Assembly: GCF_000952685.1 (NCBI RefSeq)
Contig: NZ_JYHV01000006.1
Coordinates: 1-51,829 of the forward strand
Length of the DNA: 51,829 bases
Reading direction: 5' to 3'
DNA from: Stutzerimonas stutzeri
Lineage (GTDB): Bacteria; Pseudomonadota; Gammaproteobacteria; Pseudomonadales; Pseudomonadaceae
This document shows, one piece after another, positions 20,324 to 30,910 of the stretch (position 1 is the stretch's first letter; each line of letters begins with the position of its first letter). The notes under the pieces were generated by a model that saw only the letters and a program-made list of their open reading frames with translations, ran no database searches and had not been told where the DNA came from. A program made the position numbers and the translations under genes.

Positions 20324-20708
20324 GCTTTGCGCCGATCAGTCATCGGCTTCGAAGACGTGGTCGTGTGTGATCGCCTTGGAGGTTATCCAGTCTGCTGGTC
20401 TGCTTTTGTCAGCAACTGACGAATTGCGACGGTTCGCGCCTCAAAATCGAGTGGTGGTGCGAATTTTCCGTTTGATTTTTTCAAAAATCGAAGCTGAGCG
20501 CGCGCTTCGTTCTGGCCATATCCGCGCGATTATGGATCGGGCGATCTCTGCGTGGCGGCAGCTCATACAGGTCGGTCGCTCAGTTGGTGTGCTTATTGCT
20601 GCACGAGTGTGACGGGGTTTGTATAAGCTGAGTCCCTTCGGACATTAAAAAGAATCAGGCGTTTCGAGTGGCTGTGCCGAACGCACCGAATACGGAAGAG
20701 GCTGGAAT
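20324..20708. other. 385-bp intergenic region between pyrE and the DUF4124 gene
   Basis: This is less GC-rich than its surroundings and no frame looks coding. GATTTTT (20474-20480) and AAAAATC (20483-20489) form an AT-rich 7-bp inverted repeat with a 2-nt centre. A possible -10 TATAAG at 20622-20627 may serve the DUF4124 gene, without a well-placed -35. I see no clear pyrE terminator and cannot exclude a small RNA. Confidence 0.45.
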
Positions 20709-21293
20709 ATGCATAGAGGGAGCCGCGCGCTGTTGCTGTTGGGTCTGTTGGGAGCGGCGGTTGCGCAAGCTGACCTGTATCGCTATGTCGATGACAAGGG
20801 TGTCGTGGTGCTCAATCGTCAAGGCGTTCCGCCCCAGCATATCGGCAAGGGTTATGAGGTGCTCAATGACCAAGGTCGCGTGACCAGGGTGGTGCCGCCT
20901 GCACCTACCCCGGAAGAGCGCCAGCGCTTGCTCGAAGCCAAGGCGCGCGCCAGCTCGGATGCCCAGCTGCTGCGTTTGTATGCCAGCGTCGAAGATGTCG
21001 AGCGCGCCAAGGTGCGAAAGCTGTCGGAGCTCGACAGCGTAATCGGTATCACCCACGGCAATTTGCAGTCGTTGCGCGATCAGCAGGCCAATCTGCAGAG
21101 GGAGGCTGCGAATCACGAGCGCGCCGGTCGAGAGGTGCCCAAACAGCTGCTGACTCAGATCGATAACCTCAACAAGGAACAAGCCAGTCTGCGGCGTGAC
21201 ATCGATCGCTACAAGCAGGCCCGCACGCAGGCTGAGGTCAGTTTCGCTAAAGAACGCCAGCGGCTCGGCGAGCTGCTCGGGCAATCGGAATAG
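20709..21293 (+). CDS. DUF4124-domain periplasmic protein with coiled coil
   Basis: The 194-aa protein has a signal peptide (RALLLLGLLGAAVAQA, about 5-20) followed directly by a DUF4124-type segment (ADLYRYVDDKGVVVLNRQGVPP) and then a long charged helical region from about 70 to the end that should form a coiled coil (NLQSLRDQQANLQREAA, QIDNLNKEQASLRRDI). Members are widespread in gammaproteobacteria; function is unknown. A strong terminator follows at 21317. Its position between pyrE and argB matches P. aeruginosa. Confidence 0.85.
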   Translation: MHRGSRALLLLGLLGAAVAQADLYRYVDDKGVVVLNRQGVPPQHIGKGYEVLNDQGRVTRVVPPAPTPEERQRLLEAKARASSDAQLLRLYASVEDVERAKVRKLSELDSVIGITHGNLQSLRDQQANLQREAANHERAGREVPKQLLTQIDNLNKEQASLRRDIDRYKQARTQAEVSFAKERQRLGELLGQSE

Positions 21294-21316
21294 ATCCGCG
21301 AGCAAGCCGAAAATAA

Positions 21317-21348
21317 AAACCCCAGCGCTTCAAAGAAGGCTGGGGTTT
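21317..21348. terminator. Bidirectional rho-independent terminator
   Basis: AAACCCCAGC (21317-21326) pairs perfectly with GCTGGGGTTT (21339-21348) around a 12-nt loop, with A-rich sequence before and T-rich sequence after. It lies between the convergent DUF4124 and argB genes and should terminate both. Confidence 0.9.
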
Positions 21349-21366
21349 CTATTGGTGGCCCGAAAG

Positions 21367-22281
<915 letters not shown>

Positions 22282-24867
22282 TCAGAACGGCAGGGTGAGA
22301 TCAGGCGCGACAGTATAAAGCTGGGCGCGGAAGACTTCCTGTATGCGTTTGAGCTCTTCCTCGTTTTCAGCCTCGAAACGCAGCACCAGCACCGGCGTGG
22401 TGTTGGAAGCGCGGACCAGCCCCCAGCCTTTTGGATAGTCGACACGCACGCCGTCGAGCGTGGTGATGTTGGCCTCACCCCAATGGGCGTCGCGGTGCAA
22501 CGCGTCGATGATGGTGAACTTGCTTTCCTCGGTGACCTTGATGTTGATCTCCGGGGTGGACAGGTCGTTGGGGAATGCCGAGAACACCTGTTCGGCATTG
22601 CGCTTGTCCTGGCTGAGAATCTCCAGCAAGCGAACGGCGCTATAGATGCCGTCGTCGAAGCCGTACCAGCGCTCCTTGAAAAAGATATGGCCGCTCATCT
22701 CGCCCGCGAGCAGGGCGCCGGTTTCCTTCATCTTTTTCTTGATCAGCGAATGGCCGGTTTTCCACATCACCGGACGACCGCCGTAACCGCTGATCAATGG
22801 CGTCAGGCGGCGCGTGCATTTGACGTCGAAGATAATGTCGGCACCCGGGTTGCGTGACACCACGTCCTTGGCGAACAGCATCAGCAGGCGATCAGGGAAG
22901 ACCACGGTGCCGGCATTGGTCACCACCCCGACACGGTCACCGTCGCCGTCGAAGGCCAGGCCCAGGTCGGCATTTTCCGATTTGACCTTGGCGATCAGGT
23001 CTTCGAGGTTTTCCAGCTTGCCCGGGTCCGGGTGATGGTTGGGGAAGTTTCCGTCTACATCGCAGAACAACGGGATGACGGTGCAGCCCAACGCTTCGAT
23101 CAGCTGCGGGGCGATCACGCCGGCGACGCCGTTACCACAGTCGACCACGACCTTGAGTGGCTTGGCCAGCGCGATATCGTCGCGGATACGTTTGAAATAG
23201 CTCTCCAGCACGTCAACCTGTTCGGCCTGGCCAACGCCTTCGCTGAGGTTGCCGGTTTCGATGCGCTGGCGCAGCGCCTGAATCTGCTCGTTGGCCAGGG
23301 TGTCGCCGGCGATGACGATCTTGAACCCGTTGTAATCCGGTGGGTTATGGCTGCCGGTGAGCATCACCCCGGACTTGCCGGCCAGCACGTTGGCCGCGTA
23401 GTAGAGCACAGGGGTGGGCACCATACCGACATCACTAACGCTGCAGCCGCTGTCCACAAGGCCTTGGATAAGGTGTTCGACCAGCTCTGGGCCGGACAGA
23501 CGGCCATCGCGGCCGACCGACACATTCGGCTCGCCTTTAGCCAGGCTTTCGGAACCGACCGCGCGGCCTATCCAATAGGCGGTGTCGTTGGTCAAGGTGT
23601 CACCGACGACGCCACGGATATCGTAAGCACGAAAGATGCTGGCAGGCAGTTGCGGGGCTTTGGGGGCACTCATTGCGGTTTCTCGCTCCTTGGGATCGAG
23701 GCCAAGCCAGTCCTGGTCCTCGTCGAGAATGTCGATGTCGAGAATATCGGTGTCCTGGTACAAAGGGTCGACGTACTCGGTGGATTGGGATTGCTGAGCT
23801 GCCGGCTGCGGTGTGGCAGAGGCTTTGGTCGTCACCGTTCCGGCGGTTCGCAGCGGCAGGCGAACCAGACTCTTGGCCAGCGCGTCGAGCGCCGGCAGGC
23901 TCAAAGTCGGTGTTTTGATGGTTCTGCCGGCGGAGAGTTCCTGGACCATTCGACCCAAATGCATGACATCGTCGCGAAGCCTTCGCTGCTGCGTGCTCAG
24001 TACCAGTTGCAGGCCCAGCAAAAGGCCACCGAGTGCTGCGAGAGCCGCGGCCAGCAGCAGAAGCGGAGGCAGCGTCGTGGTACTCAGCGCTGCGCCGGGC
24101 AGAAAGCTGAGCTTCCAGTTCGGATTGGCCGAAGGCAGGCTGATAGCCTCGCTTTCCAGGCCCGCACCGCCGCGTTGGGCGAGCAGTTGCGCGGGGCTGT
24201 TGCTGAATTGCTGAACCAGCCGCAGTTGGCCGGCGTTGGCGGGCAGCTTCGGCAGCGTAGCCAGGAAACGATCCAGGCTGGTCACCAGCAGCAAAGTGCC
24301 TTCGGCCGGCTGTTGCGGGTTCGAGCGCAGTGCTACGGCGCTGTACAGCAACCATTGTTTACCGACCCGGAACGCCTCGGGCGGCGGTGGGGTACCGTTT
24401 TCCGCCCGTTGCAGCAGGTCGAGTGCGGCGAAGTTCAGAGGGGCCTGACGCCCCGTATTCTGTTGGGCCCGGCCGCGCAGGTTGATATGTGCATCGACCA
24501 CGCCGTCGCGATAGCTCAGTTCACGCTCGGCCGCCCGCACCCGTTCGGGTTGTTCGCTGCGCAGGGCCTCGAGCAATTGAGGGTCCCGAGCCGCCGCCTG
24601 GGTGTCCTCTGCAAGCTGCTGCAGCGCCTGCTCGACCGCCGAAGCTTGGCTCTGGCCCCAGGCCTGGACCAGCTCGGACGCATGTTCTTTCTGGCTGGAT
24701 TGATAAGCGATCCAGAGCAGCACGCCAGCGACGACGAGTCCCAGCAAGCCGGGTAGCACGCCAGGTAGCAGCGTCCCCAGACCGGCGCTACGGCGACGTT
24801 GTGATGATGTGGTTTCGGCGGGGTTGAATACACCGGCGTCCCTGGCGGTGCGCTTGAAGAGTTTCAT
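22282..24867 (-). CDS. algC: Phosphomannomutase/phosphoglucomutase AlgC with N-terminal membrane sensor-like extension
   Basis: The 861-aa reading frame has two parts. Residues 399-861 (463 aa, the classical AlgC length) are the phosphohexomutase, with phosphoserine loop TGSHNPP and metal site FDGDGDRVG. It makes mannose-1-P and glucose-1-P for alginate, LPS and rhamnolipid. Residues 1-398 hold TM1 (about 31-56), a periplasmic domain, TM2 (about 265-291) and a flexible acidic linker, a layout found in longer annotations of Pseudomonas AlgC. An internal ATG at 23673 has AAGGAG 12 nt upstream, so a soluble 463-aa form may also be made. The full frame shows no disruption. It lies between dut and argB in the same operon. 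Confidence 0.92.
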   Translation of the reverse strand: MKLFKRTARDAGVFNPAETTSSQRRRSAGLGTLLPGVLPGLLGLVVAGVLLWIAYQSSQKEHASELVQAWGQSQASAVEQALQQLAEDTQAAARDPQLLEALRSEQPERVRAAERELSYRDGVVDAHINLRGRAQQNTGRQAPLNFAALDLLQRAENGTPPPPEAFRVGKQWLLYSAVALRSNPQQPAEGTLLLVTSLDRFLATLPKLPANAGQLRLVQQFSNSPAQLLAQRGGAGLESEAISLPSANPNWKLSFLPGAALSTTTLPPLLLLAAALAALGGLLLGLQLVLSTQQRRLRDDVMHLGRMVQELSAGRTIKTPTLSLPALDALAKSLVRLPLRTAGTVTTKASATPQPAAQQSQSTEYVDPLYQDTDILDIDILDEDQDWLGLDPKERETAMSAPKAPQLPASIFRAYDIRGVVGDTLTNDTAYWIGRAVGSESLAKGEPNVSVGRDGRLSGPELVEHLIQGLVDSGCSVSDVGMVPTPVLYYAANVLAGKSGVMLTGSHNPPDYNGFKIVIAGDTLANEQIQALRQRIETGNLSEGVGQAEQVDVLESYFKRIRDDIALAKPLKVVVDCGNGVAGVIAPQLIEALGCTVIPLFCDVDGNFPNHHPDPGKLENLEDLIAKVKSENADLGLAFDGDGDRVGVVTNAGTVVFPDRLLMLFAKDVVSRNPGADIIFDVKCTRRLTPLISGYGGRPVMWKTGHSLIKKKMKETGALLAGEMSGHIFFKERWYGFDDGIYSAVRLLEILSQDKRNAEQVFSAFPNDLSTPEINIKVTEESKFTIIDALHRDAHWGEANITTLDGVRVDYPKGWGLVRASNTTPVLVLRFEAENEEELKRIQEVFRAQLYTVAPDLTLPF

Positions 24868-24903
24868 GGAGCTCCTCGATCGTCCTGAAAAAGCGAATCT
24901 GAA

Positions 24904-25359
24904 TCAGTGGCTACCAGAGTGGCCGAAGCCGCCAGCGCCACGGTCACTGCTGTCAAACTCGTTGACCAGTTCGAACTGTGCCTGGATCACCGGCACCAAT
25001 ATCAGCTGCGCGATGCGCTCGCCTACTGCGATGTTGAAGGGCGTCTGGCCGCGGTTCCAGCAGGACACCATCAGCTCTCCCTGGTAGTCCGAATCGATCA
25101 ACCCGACCAGATTGCCGAGCACGATCCCATGCTTGTGCCCAAGCCCCGAACGCGGCAATACCAGCGCTGCCAGGTTCGGATCGGCGATATGAATCGACAG
25201 GCCGGTGGGAATCAGCAGGGTCTGGCCCGGCTCGAGCATGGTGTCGTTTTGCAGCATGGCGCGCAGATCGAGCCCTGCGGAGCCGCTGGTGGCGTATTCA
25301 GGCAGGGGAAAATCCCGGCCGAGGCGTGGATCGAGGATTTTCGCTTGGAGTTTGTGCAT
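24904..25359 (-). CDS. dut: Deoxyuridine 5'-triphosphate nucleotidohydrolase (dUTPase)
   Basis: The 151-aa protein shows the five trimeric dUTPase motifs: [35 protein letters not shown] and the C-terminal [10 protein letters not shown] arm that closes over the nucleotide. It keeps uracil out of DNA and supplies dUMP. It starts 6 bp after coaBC stops and is probably translated from the same mRNA. Confidence 0.97.
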   Translation of the reverse strand: MHKLQAKILDPRLGRDFPLPEYATSGSAGLDLRAMLQNDTMLEPGQTLLIPTGLSIHIADPNLAALVLPRSGLGHKHGIVLGNLVGLIDSDYQGELMVSCWNRGQTPFNIAVGERIAQLILVPVIQAQFELVNEFDSSDRGAGGFGHSGSH

Positions 25360-25365
25360 GGTCGG

Positions 25366-26574
25366 TCAGGCCTGGTGGAAGCGGTCGGCGATAAAGGCAA
25401 TCAGTTGACGGGCAATATGCCCCTTGCTGGCCTGGCTGAAGCGGGTTTCGTGCTGCTGACGGTCGATGACCGTCACGGCGTTTTCTTCGCTGTTGAAGCC
25501 GATGCTGGGGTTGGCCACGTCGTTGGCTACGATGAGATCCAAGTTCTTGTCACGCAGTTTCCGGGTGGCGTACTCCAGTAGATTCTCGGTTTCAGCGGCG
25601 AAGCCGACGCTGAACGGGCGGTCTTCGCGGCCGGCCAGCGTGGCGAGAATATCGGGATTGCGGACCATCTGCAGGAGTAAGCCGTCACCTTTGCTGGGGT
25701 CTTTCTTCAACTTGTGCGGTGCGATCACTTCCGGGCGGTAATCGGCGACGGCGGCCGCGGCGACGAACAGGTCACAGGGCATGGCTGCTTCGCAGGCGGT
25801 AAGCATGTCGCGAGCGCTGACCACGTCGACGCGTTGTACGCGGTCGGGCGTCGGCAGGAACACCGGGCCGGCTACCAGCGTTACCCGGGCGCCGGCTTCG
25901 GCGGCGGCTTCGGCCAGGGCGAAGCCCATCTTGCCGGAGCTGTGATTGGTGATGTAGCGCACCGGGTCGATATTTTCCTGAGTCGGCCCGGCGGTGATCA
26001 GCAGATGCAGCCCGGTCAACAGGCTGCGCTCGAAGCAGTCGGCAGCAGCCTGGGCCAGATCGTCCGCTTCCAGCATGCGGCCCATGCCGACGTCGCCGCA
26101 GGCCTGGCTGCCAGACGCGGGACCAAACAGGCGTATGCCCCTCTGCTGCAGCAAAACGCGGTTGGCCTGGGTCGCCGGGTCAGCCCACATTGCCTGGTTC
26201 ATTGCCGGGGCCAGGGCGATGGGCGCATTGGTGGCCAGCACCAACGTCGTCAGCAGATCGTTGGCAACGCCCTGCGCCAGGCGCGCCATCAGATCGGCCG
26301 TGGTGGGTGCGATCAGCACCAGGTCCGCCCAGCGTGCCAGCTCGATATGGCCCATGGCGGCTTCAGCGGCCGGATCGAGTAGGTCCAGATGGACCGGGTG
26401 GCCGGAAAGGGCCTGGAGTGTCAGCGGGGTGATGAATTCGCGACCGCCGCTGGTCATCACGACGCGGACTTCGGCGCCCTGGTCGCGGAGCCGGCGAACC
26501 AGCTCGGCACTCTTGTAAGCAGCGATGCCGCCGCCGACGCCCAGGACGATGCGTTTACGATAAAGCCGCTGCAT
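25366..26574 (-). CDS. coaBC: Bifunctional phosphopantothenoylcysteine decarboxylase/phosphopantothenate-cysteine ligase
   Basis: The 402-aa protein has the FMN-dependent CoaC domain ([18 protein letters not shown] about 11-28; [10 protein letters not shown] with the catalytic Cys) and the CoaB ligase domain ([26 protein letters not shown]). It performs two steps of coenzyme A synthesis. It is divergent from radC and heads the run coaBC-dut-algC-argB. Confidence 0.97.
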   Translation of the reverse strand: MQRLYRKRIVLGVGGGIAAYKSAELVRRLRDQGAEVRVVMTSGGREFITPLTLQALSGHPVHLDLLDPAAEAAMGHIELARWADLVLIAPTTADLMARLAQGVANDLLTTLVLATNAPIALAPAMNQAMWADPATQANRVLLQQRGIRLFGPASGSQACGDVGMGRMLEADDLAQAAADCFERSLLTGLHLLITAGPTQENIDPVRYITNHSSGKMGFALAEAAAEAGARVTLVAGPVFLPTPDRVQRVDVVSARDMLTACEAAMPCDLFVAAAAVADYRPEVIAPHKLKKDPSKGDGLLLQMVRNPDILATLAGREDRPFSVGFAAETENLLEYATRKLRDKNLDLIVANDVANPSIGFNSEENAVTVIDRQQHETRFSQASKGHIARQLIAFIADRFHQA

Positions 26575-26654
26575 AGGCCTGCCTTGTTACGGGTGAGAAC
26601 TGGTTCCGGCAGGGGCCGGGTACCGTGAATAAAAGGCCGCTAAGATAGCACAGC

Positions 26655-26673
26655 GCCCTCAGCGGACGAGGGC
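26655..26673. repeat. 6-bp hairpin in radC leader
   Basis: GCCCTC (26655-26660) and GAGGGC (26668-26673) flank a 7-nt loop, 12 nt before the strong radC ribosome site. It could be a leader structure or part of the coaBC/radC divergent control region. Confidence 0.3.
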
Positions 26674-26694
26674 CACGCTCGACAAGGAGGTGAC

Positions 26695-27369
26695 ATGAGC
26701 ATTCGTGATTGGCCTGCGGCGGAACGACCGCGGGAAAAACTCCTCCAGCAGGGTGCGATGGCCCTGTCGGATGCGGAGCTGCTGGCCATTTTTCTACGCA
26801 CCGGCGTGGCTGGCAAAAGCGCGGTGGATCTGGCGAGGCATCTGCTCAGTGAGTTCGGCAGTCTGCGGGCGCTGCTCGAAAGCGATCTCGAGCAGTTCAG
26901 TGGTCACCTGGGCTTGGGCCCGGCCAAATTCGCTCAACTGCAGGCGGTGCTGGAAATGGCCCGACGGCATCTGGCCGAGCGTATTCGCCGCGACTCTGCA
27001 CTGGAAAGTCCACAGGCGGTGCGTGACTACCTCAAGGCGCGGTTGCGGCACGAGCCGCATGAGCTGTTCGCCTGCCTGTTCCTCGATTCGAAGCACCGGG
27101 TGTTGGCCTTCGAAGTGCTGTTTCACGGCACCATCGACGGGGCCAGCGTCTACCCGCGGCAGGTGGTCAAGCGGGCGCTGGCGCAGAATGCGGCGGCGGT
27201 CATTCTGACCCACAATCACCCCTCGGGTGTCGCTGAGCCGAGCCAGGCCGATCGGCAACTGACCCGTAAACTGACCGATGCGCTGGCGCTGGTCGACGTG
27301 CGAGTGCTCGATCACTTCATCGTCGGCGATGACGAGCCATTGTCCATGGCCGAATACGGCTGGATGTGA
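26695..27369 (+). CDS. radC: RadC (JAMM/MPN+) family protein
   Basis: The 224-aa protein has the N-terminal RadC helical part ([18 protein letters not shown]) and the MPN+ metalloprotease-like domain with the metal motif HNHPSG (about 179-184) followed by PSQADRQLT. Despite the old name, no repair role has been established for the family. AAGGAGG lies 4 nt before ATG 26695, a very strong ribosome site. In most gammaproteobacteria radC is followed by rpmB-rpmG; here the next gene is convergent, 10 bp away. Confidence 0.95.
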   Translation: MSIRDWPAAERPREKLLQQGAMALSDAELLAIFLRTGVAGKSAVDLARHLLSEFGSLRALLESDLEQFSGHLGLGPAKFAQLQAVLEMARRHLAERIRRDSALESPQAVRDYLKARLRHEPHELFACLFLDSKHRVLAFEVLFHGTIDGASVYPRQVVKRALAQNAAAVILTHNHPSGVAEPSQADRQLTRKLTDALALVDVRVLDHFIVGDDEPLSMAEYGWM

Positions 27370-27379
27370 GGCCCGATGC

Positions 27380-28723
27380 TCACGCCAGCAGCGGTATCAA
27401 CAGTAGCGGGAGCAGAACCCTGAGCACGAAACGGCCGTTCCAACCGACAGCGATGCGCCAGGGCGACAGCTGGGCGTGACGTGCCAGCAGCAAGGCTGAG
27501 GGGCCGTATGGCGAGAGCAGCATCGCCAGGGAAAAGCCGAACAGCAGCGCTACCGCCGGTTGCATCACCGCCAGGCCCTGGCTCGCCAGCTGCGCCAGCA
27601 GGGCCGCACACAGATTCAGCGAAATCAGCGGGGCGACACCGAGCAACGCCAGCGCCATCACCGCCAGTGCACCGAAGGTCCCCAGTGCGAACAGCGCCAA
27701 CGGTGTACTGCCGAGCTGGTCTGCCAGATGATGCACCGGCAGAACCGCCGCGACGAGGCCGGCGAGCAAGGCCGCGCTGGCGAAAATGAAAGTCTCGTTG
27801 CGCATGCCGATGAGTGTTTCGCTGACCTCGCTGAACACTTGCCGCGGCGCGATCCCTTGCCAGAACAGGATCACGATCACCGCCATCGGCACCAGCAGCA
27901 TGGCGGCCTGGGTGGCGGACAGCCAGGTCAGCGCTGCGAGCAGGGCGATTAGTAGGATGCCAATCAGGCTGCCAAAGAGCAGCCCGCGCAAGCTGCCACT
28001 GGCCTGGCGTGAGTCCGCCCCGGGCTCGACGGGCGGCTGGTCGGTCAGTTGTAGCAGGCGACGGTTTTCGGTTGGCCAGCCGAACAGCAGTAGAAGCAGG
28101 CCGCCGAGCAGGCCGAACGGTAGCAAGGTGCTCCAGCTCAGACCGGGAAGTTCGCGGGTCAGAATCGCCACCGCGACGCTGGTGGGTGCCAGCAACGGGA
28201 CCAGGGCGAACCCGCGTAGCGCGGTGACCATAACGCCGCGGCGGCCTTCGCGACGTTGGCTGTCGCTATACGGGCGGCGCTCGAGGTGGCGCTCCAGTGA
28301 TCCGCAAATTAGGTTGAGCATGCCAAAGCTGAGCACCGAGCTGATTGGGAAGGTGCTCATCAGGTAGCCAGGATAGAGCCACGCGCGCGGCCCTGACAGC
28401 AGCAGGCGATGCAGCTCGCTGAGCTGTTTCAGGCGCTTGACCAAGCAGTGCATCAAGCCCAGTGCGCCGATGAAGGCTGCGTAATACGCCGCCGACGACA
28501 ACAGACGCGCGCCCTGTTGCCAGTTCGCCTCGTCAGACAGCAGCCAGTAACCGAGCACGGCCAAAGTGACCATCCCGAGCCGCCGCGGATAGGGCATCAG
28601 CGAACGCCAATGGCGGACAAAGAACAGTACCAGCAAGGTGCCGCTGATGACGCTCAGCGGCTGTAGTTGGGTGAGCAATGCCAGGAGCTCGAACAGCAGC
28701 GCCAGTGGCAATAGCACGGTCAT
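27380..28723 (-). CDS. Polytopic inner-membrane protein of unknown function
   Basis: The 447-aa protein is very hydrophobic, with roughly 11-13 predicted transmembrane helices and a few charged loops (RHLERRPYSDSQRREGRR at about 142-159; TDQPPVEPGADSRQASG at about 227-243). The two halves have similar helix spacing, which suggests a transporter, but I do not recognise a family. Its ATG (28723) directly follows the TAG of the thioesterase gene with no spacer, so the two are translationally coupled. It converges on radC with a 10-bp gap. Confidence 0.75.
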   Translation of the reverse strand: MTVLLPLALLFELLALLTQLQPLSVISGTLLVLFFVRHWRSLMPYPRRLGMVTLAVLGYWLLSDEANWQQGARLLSSAAYYAAFIGALGLMHCLVKRLKQLSELHRLLLSGPRAWLYPGYLMSTFPISSVLSFGMLNLICGSLERHLERRPYSDSQRREGRRGVMVTALRGFALVPLLAPTSVAVAILTRELPGLSWSTLLPFGLLGGLLLLLFGWPTENRRLLQLTDQPPVEPGADSRQASGSLRGLLFGSLIGILLIALLAALTWLSATQAAMLLVPMAVIVILFWQGIAPRQVFSEVSETLIGMRNETFIFASAALLAGLVAAVLPVHHLADQLGSTPLALFALGTFGALAVMALALLGVAPLISLNLCAALLAQLASQGLAVMQPAVALLFGFSLAMLLSPYGPSALLLARHAQLSPWRIAVGWNGRFVLRVLLPLLLIPLLA

Positions 28724-29170
28724 CTAGGCAGGCAGCTCGCGCCGTCGGGCGCCACGCTTGAATACACCTTCGCCGAAGGCAATCAGCCGGTCCCCTTCAT
28801 CCAGCAGGTCGCAGCTGGCCATGAATACCTTCTGCCCGGCGGAGCGGCACCGGGCGACGGCTCTGATCCGGCTACCCGCAGCGGCGGGTGCGCTGAAGTT
28901 GATGTTCATCGACAGGGTCAATGCGACTCGGCGTTCCGTCGGGTCCGCCTCCCAGGTGCCGCATAAGCCCATGGCGACATCTATCAGAGTCGCCATGACG
29001 CCGCCGTGCATGTTGCTGGCATTGTTCAGGTGCCGCGGCAGTAGATCCAGTGCGAGGGTGGCATGCTGTGGTCCATAGGCCAGCAGCTCGCAGCCGACAT
29101 CTTGAAAGAATCCGGTCACGGAAGCATGGACCTGCTGCAACTGTGCGGGTGAATAGTCGGAAGTGGGCAT
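28724..29170 (-). CDS. PaaI-family hotdog thioesterase
   Basis: The 148-aa protein is a single hotdog-fold domain with the PaaI signature NASNMHGGVMATLIDVAMGLCGTW (24 residues, about 50-73; the HGGVMATLID core is diagnostic) and SMNINFSAPA. PaaI-type enzymes release dead-end acyl-CoAs such as hydroxyphenylacetyl-CoA; the exact substrate is not predictable. It is divergent from a 3-hydroxyacyl-CoA dehydrogenase gene across 140 bp, which fits a shared acyl-CoA role. Its stop touches the start of the downstream membrane protein gene. Confidence 0.88.
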   Translation of the reverse strand: MPTSDYSPAQLQQVHASVTGFFQDVGCELLAYGPQHATLALDLLPRHLNNASNMHGGVMATLIDVAMGLCGTWEADPTERRVALTLSMNINFSAPAAAGSRIRAVARCRSAGQKVFMASCDLLDEGDRLIAFGEGVFKRGARRRELPA

Positions 29171-29310
29171 GGCGATTGGTCACGGATGGCTTGCTAAGCA
29201 GACTGGCAGTCTTTAGGCTCTTGGTCAATAAAAGGCGGAATGTCATTTCGCACTGCGGAATGCGAGGGTCGGTTCAGGTAGGCGCAACGCCATCCATTGA
29301 GGAGGTTCGC

Positions 29311-30828
29311 ATGTTTTCTCGTATTGGCATCATCGGCGCCGGCGCCATGGGGCGCGGCATCGCGCAATTATTCGCCAGCGCCGGCCAGCAGGTCTGGCTG
29401 TACGACAGTCGCCCCGAAGCCATCGAGCAAGCCCTGCAATTCAACCGTGAACTGCTCGAACGCAGTGTCGCCAAGGGCCGCTTGAGTGCCGATGAGTTGA
29501 CTGCGATTCTGGCGCGCATGCAGCCGGCTCATCAACTGGCCGAGCTATCCGCCTGCGATTTGCTGATCGAAGCCATCGTCGAGAATCTCGAGGCCAAACA
29601 GAGTCTGTTCGTTGAGCTCGAAGGGCTGGTCGCTGATGAAGCCGTGCTCGCGACCAATACCTCGTCCCTCTCGGTGACCCGCATCGCCAGTGCCTGCTCC
29701 CGTCCCGAGCGGGTGGCGGGCTACCATTTCTTTAACCCAGTGACGTTGATGAAACTGGTCGAAGTGGTCCGTGGCGAGCGCACCGATCCGGGCGTGATCG
29801 ACCGTCTGGTGCAATTGGCCGAGCACGCCGGACACTTTCCCGCCATCACCCCGGACACGCCCGGTTTTCTGGTCAACCATGCCGGCCGTGCTTATGGCAC
29901 CGAGGCCCAGCGGATCCTCAGCGAGGGGATCGCCACGCCGGAGCAGATCGACCGCATCCTCCGCGATGGCCCCGGCTTTCGCATGGGGCCGTTCGAGCTG
30001 TTCGACCTGACTGGCCTGGACATCTCCCATGCGGTGATGGAGTCGGTGCACGACCAGTTCTACTACGATCCGCGCTATACGCCGTCCTACCTCGCCGCGC
30101 AGCGGGTGGCAGGAGGCTTGCTCGGTCGCAAGACCGGTCAGGGTTTCTACCGTTACGAGGATGGCCAGCAGATCCGCCCGCCGGAGCCTCGCTTCGAGAC
30201 GGTCACCATCGATCGGCCGTTCTGGCTCGACAGCATCGAGCCCGAAGTACGCAATTATCTCGGCTCGATACTGCAGCAGGCCGGTGCGCTGCTTGAAGAG
30301 GGCGCCGAACCGTCGAGCCAAGCGATCTGTCTGATCACCCCACTGGGTGAGGATGCCAGCAACTGCATCGAGCGCCTGGCGCTGCCGGCGGTGCGCACCA
30401 TCGCCCTGGACCTGTTCAGTGACCTCGACAAGCGTCGCGTGCTGATGCGCCAGCCCGCGCTGGATCCAGCGCTTGAGGCCCAGGCGCGCCAGGCGTTGGG
30501 AGCCGATGGGGTGCCGGTCGAGGTGATCAACGATTCTCCAGGCTTCGTCAGCCAGAGAATCGTCGCCAGCATCGTCAACCTTGGCTGTGAGATCGCACAA
30601 AAGGGCATTGCCTCGCCAGAAACCCTCGACCGCGCCGTGACGCTTGCGCTCGGCTATCCGAAGGGCCCGCTGGGGTTCGCCGATTATTACAACCCCGCTC
30701 GAATTCTCAACATTCTGGAAGGCATGCAAGCCTGCTACGGCCACGAGCCTCGCTATCGCCCCAGCCCCTGGCTGCGGCGACGGGTGCAGCTCGGGCTGCC
30801 GCTGACGGCGCCGGATGCGTCGCGCTGA
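29311..30828 (+). CDS. 3-hydroxyacyl-CoA dehydrogenase, double-domain (PaaH-like)
   Basis: The 505-aa protein has an N-terminal NAD-binding Rossmann domain (IGIIGAGAMGRGIAQLFA, about 5-22), the HAD catalytic region (GYHFFNPVTLMKLVEVV with the catalytic His) and two copies of the C-terminal HCDH domain (about 190-280 and 405-500, GFLVNHAGR and GFVSQRIVA). Length and duplication match the PaaH type that oxidises 3-hydroxyadipyl-CoA in phenylacetate degradation, but no other paa genes are present, so the substrate is open. ATG 29311 has GGAGG 7 nt upstream; the longer frame back to 29050 overlaps the divergent thioesterase gene. Confidence 0.9.
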   Translation: MFSRIGIIGAGAMGRGIAQLFASAGQQVWLYDSRPEAIEQALQFNRELLERSVAKGRLSADELTAILARMQPAHQLAELSACDLLIEAIVENLEAKQSLFVELEGLVADEAVLATNTSSLSVTRIASACSRPERVAGYHFFNPVTLMKLVEVVRGERTDPGVIDRLVQLAEHAGHFPAITPDTPGFLVNHAGRAYGTEAQRILSEGIATPEQIDRILRDGPGFRMGPFELFDLTGLDISHAVMESVHDQFYYDPRYTPSYLAAQRVAGGLLGRKTGQGFYRYEDGQQIRPPEPRFETVTIDRPFWLDSIEPEVRNYLGSILQQAGALLEEGAEPSSQAICLITPLGEDASNCIERLALPAVRTIALDLFSDLDKRRVLMRQPALDPALEAQARQALGADGVPVEVINDSPGFVSQRIVASIVNLGCEIAQKGIASPETLDRAVTLALGYPKGPLGFADYYNPARILNILEGMQACYGHEPRYRPSPWLRRRVQLGLPLTAPDASR

Positions 30829-30910
30829 GGCGAAGCGAGCCTGGTATCAGCAGCGTCAGCGCGATTGAAGATTGGCGGTATACGGCCGTTAACCCGGTAA
30901 ACCCGGCCTT

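Noticed and set aside
20223..20612. Plus-strand open frame running out of pyrE
   Set aside because: It begins in a shadow frame of pyrE and continues through AT-richer intergenic DNA without family resemblance.
23032..24756. 574-aa plus-strand open frame opposite algC
   Set aside because: Antisense shadow; the minus strand encodes a complete AlgC with continuous homology.
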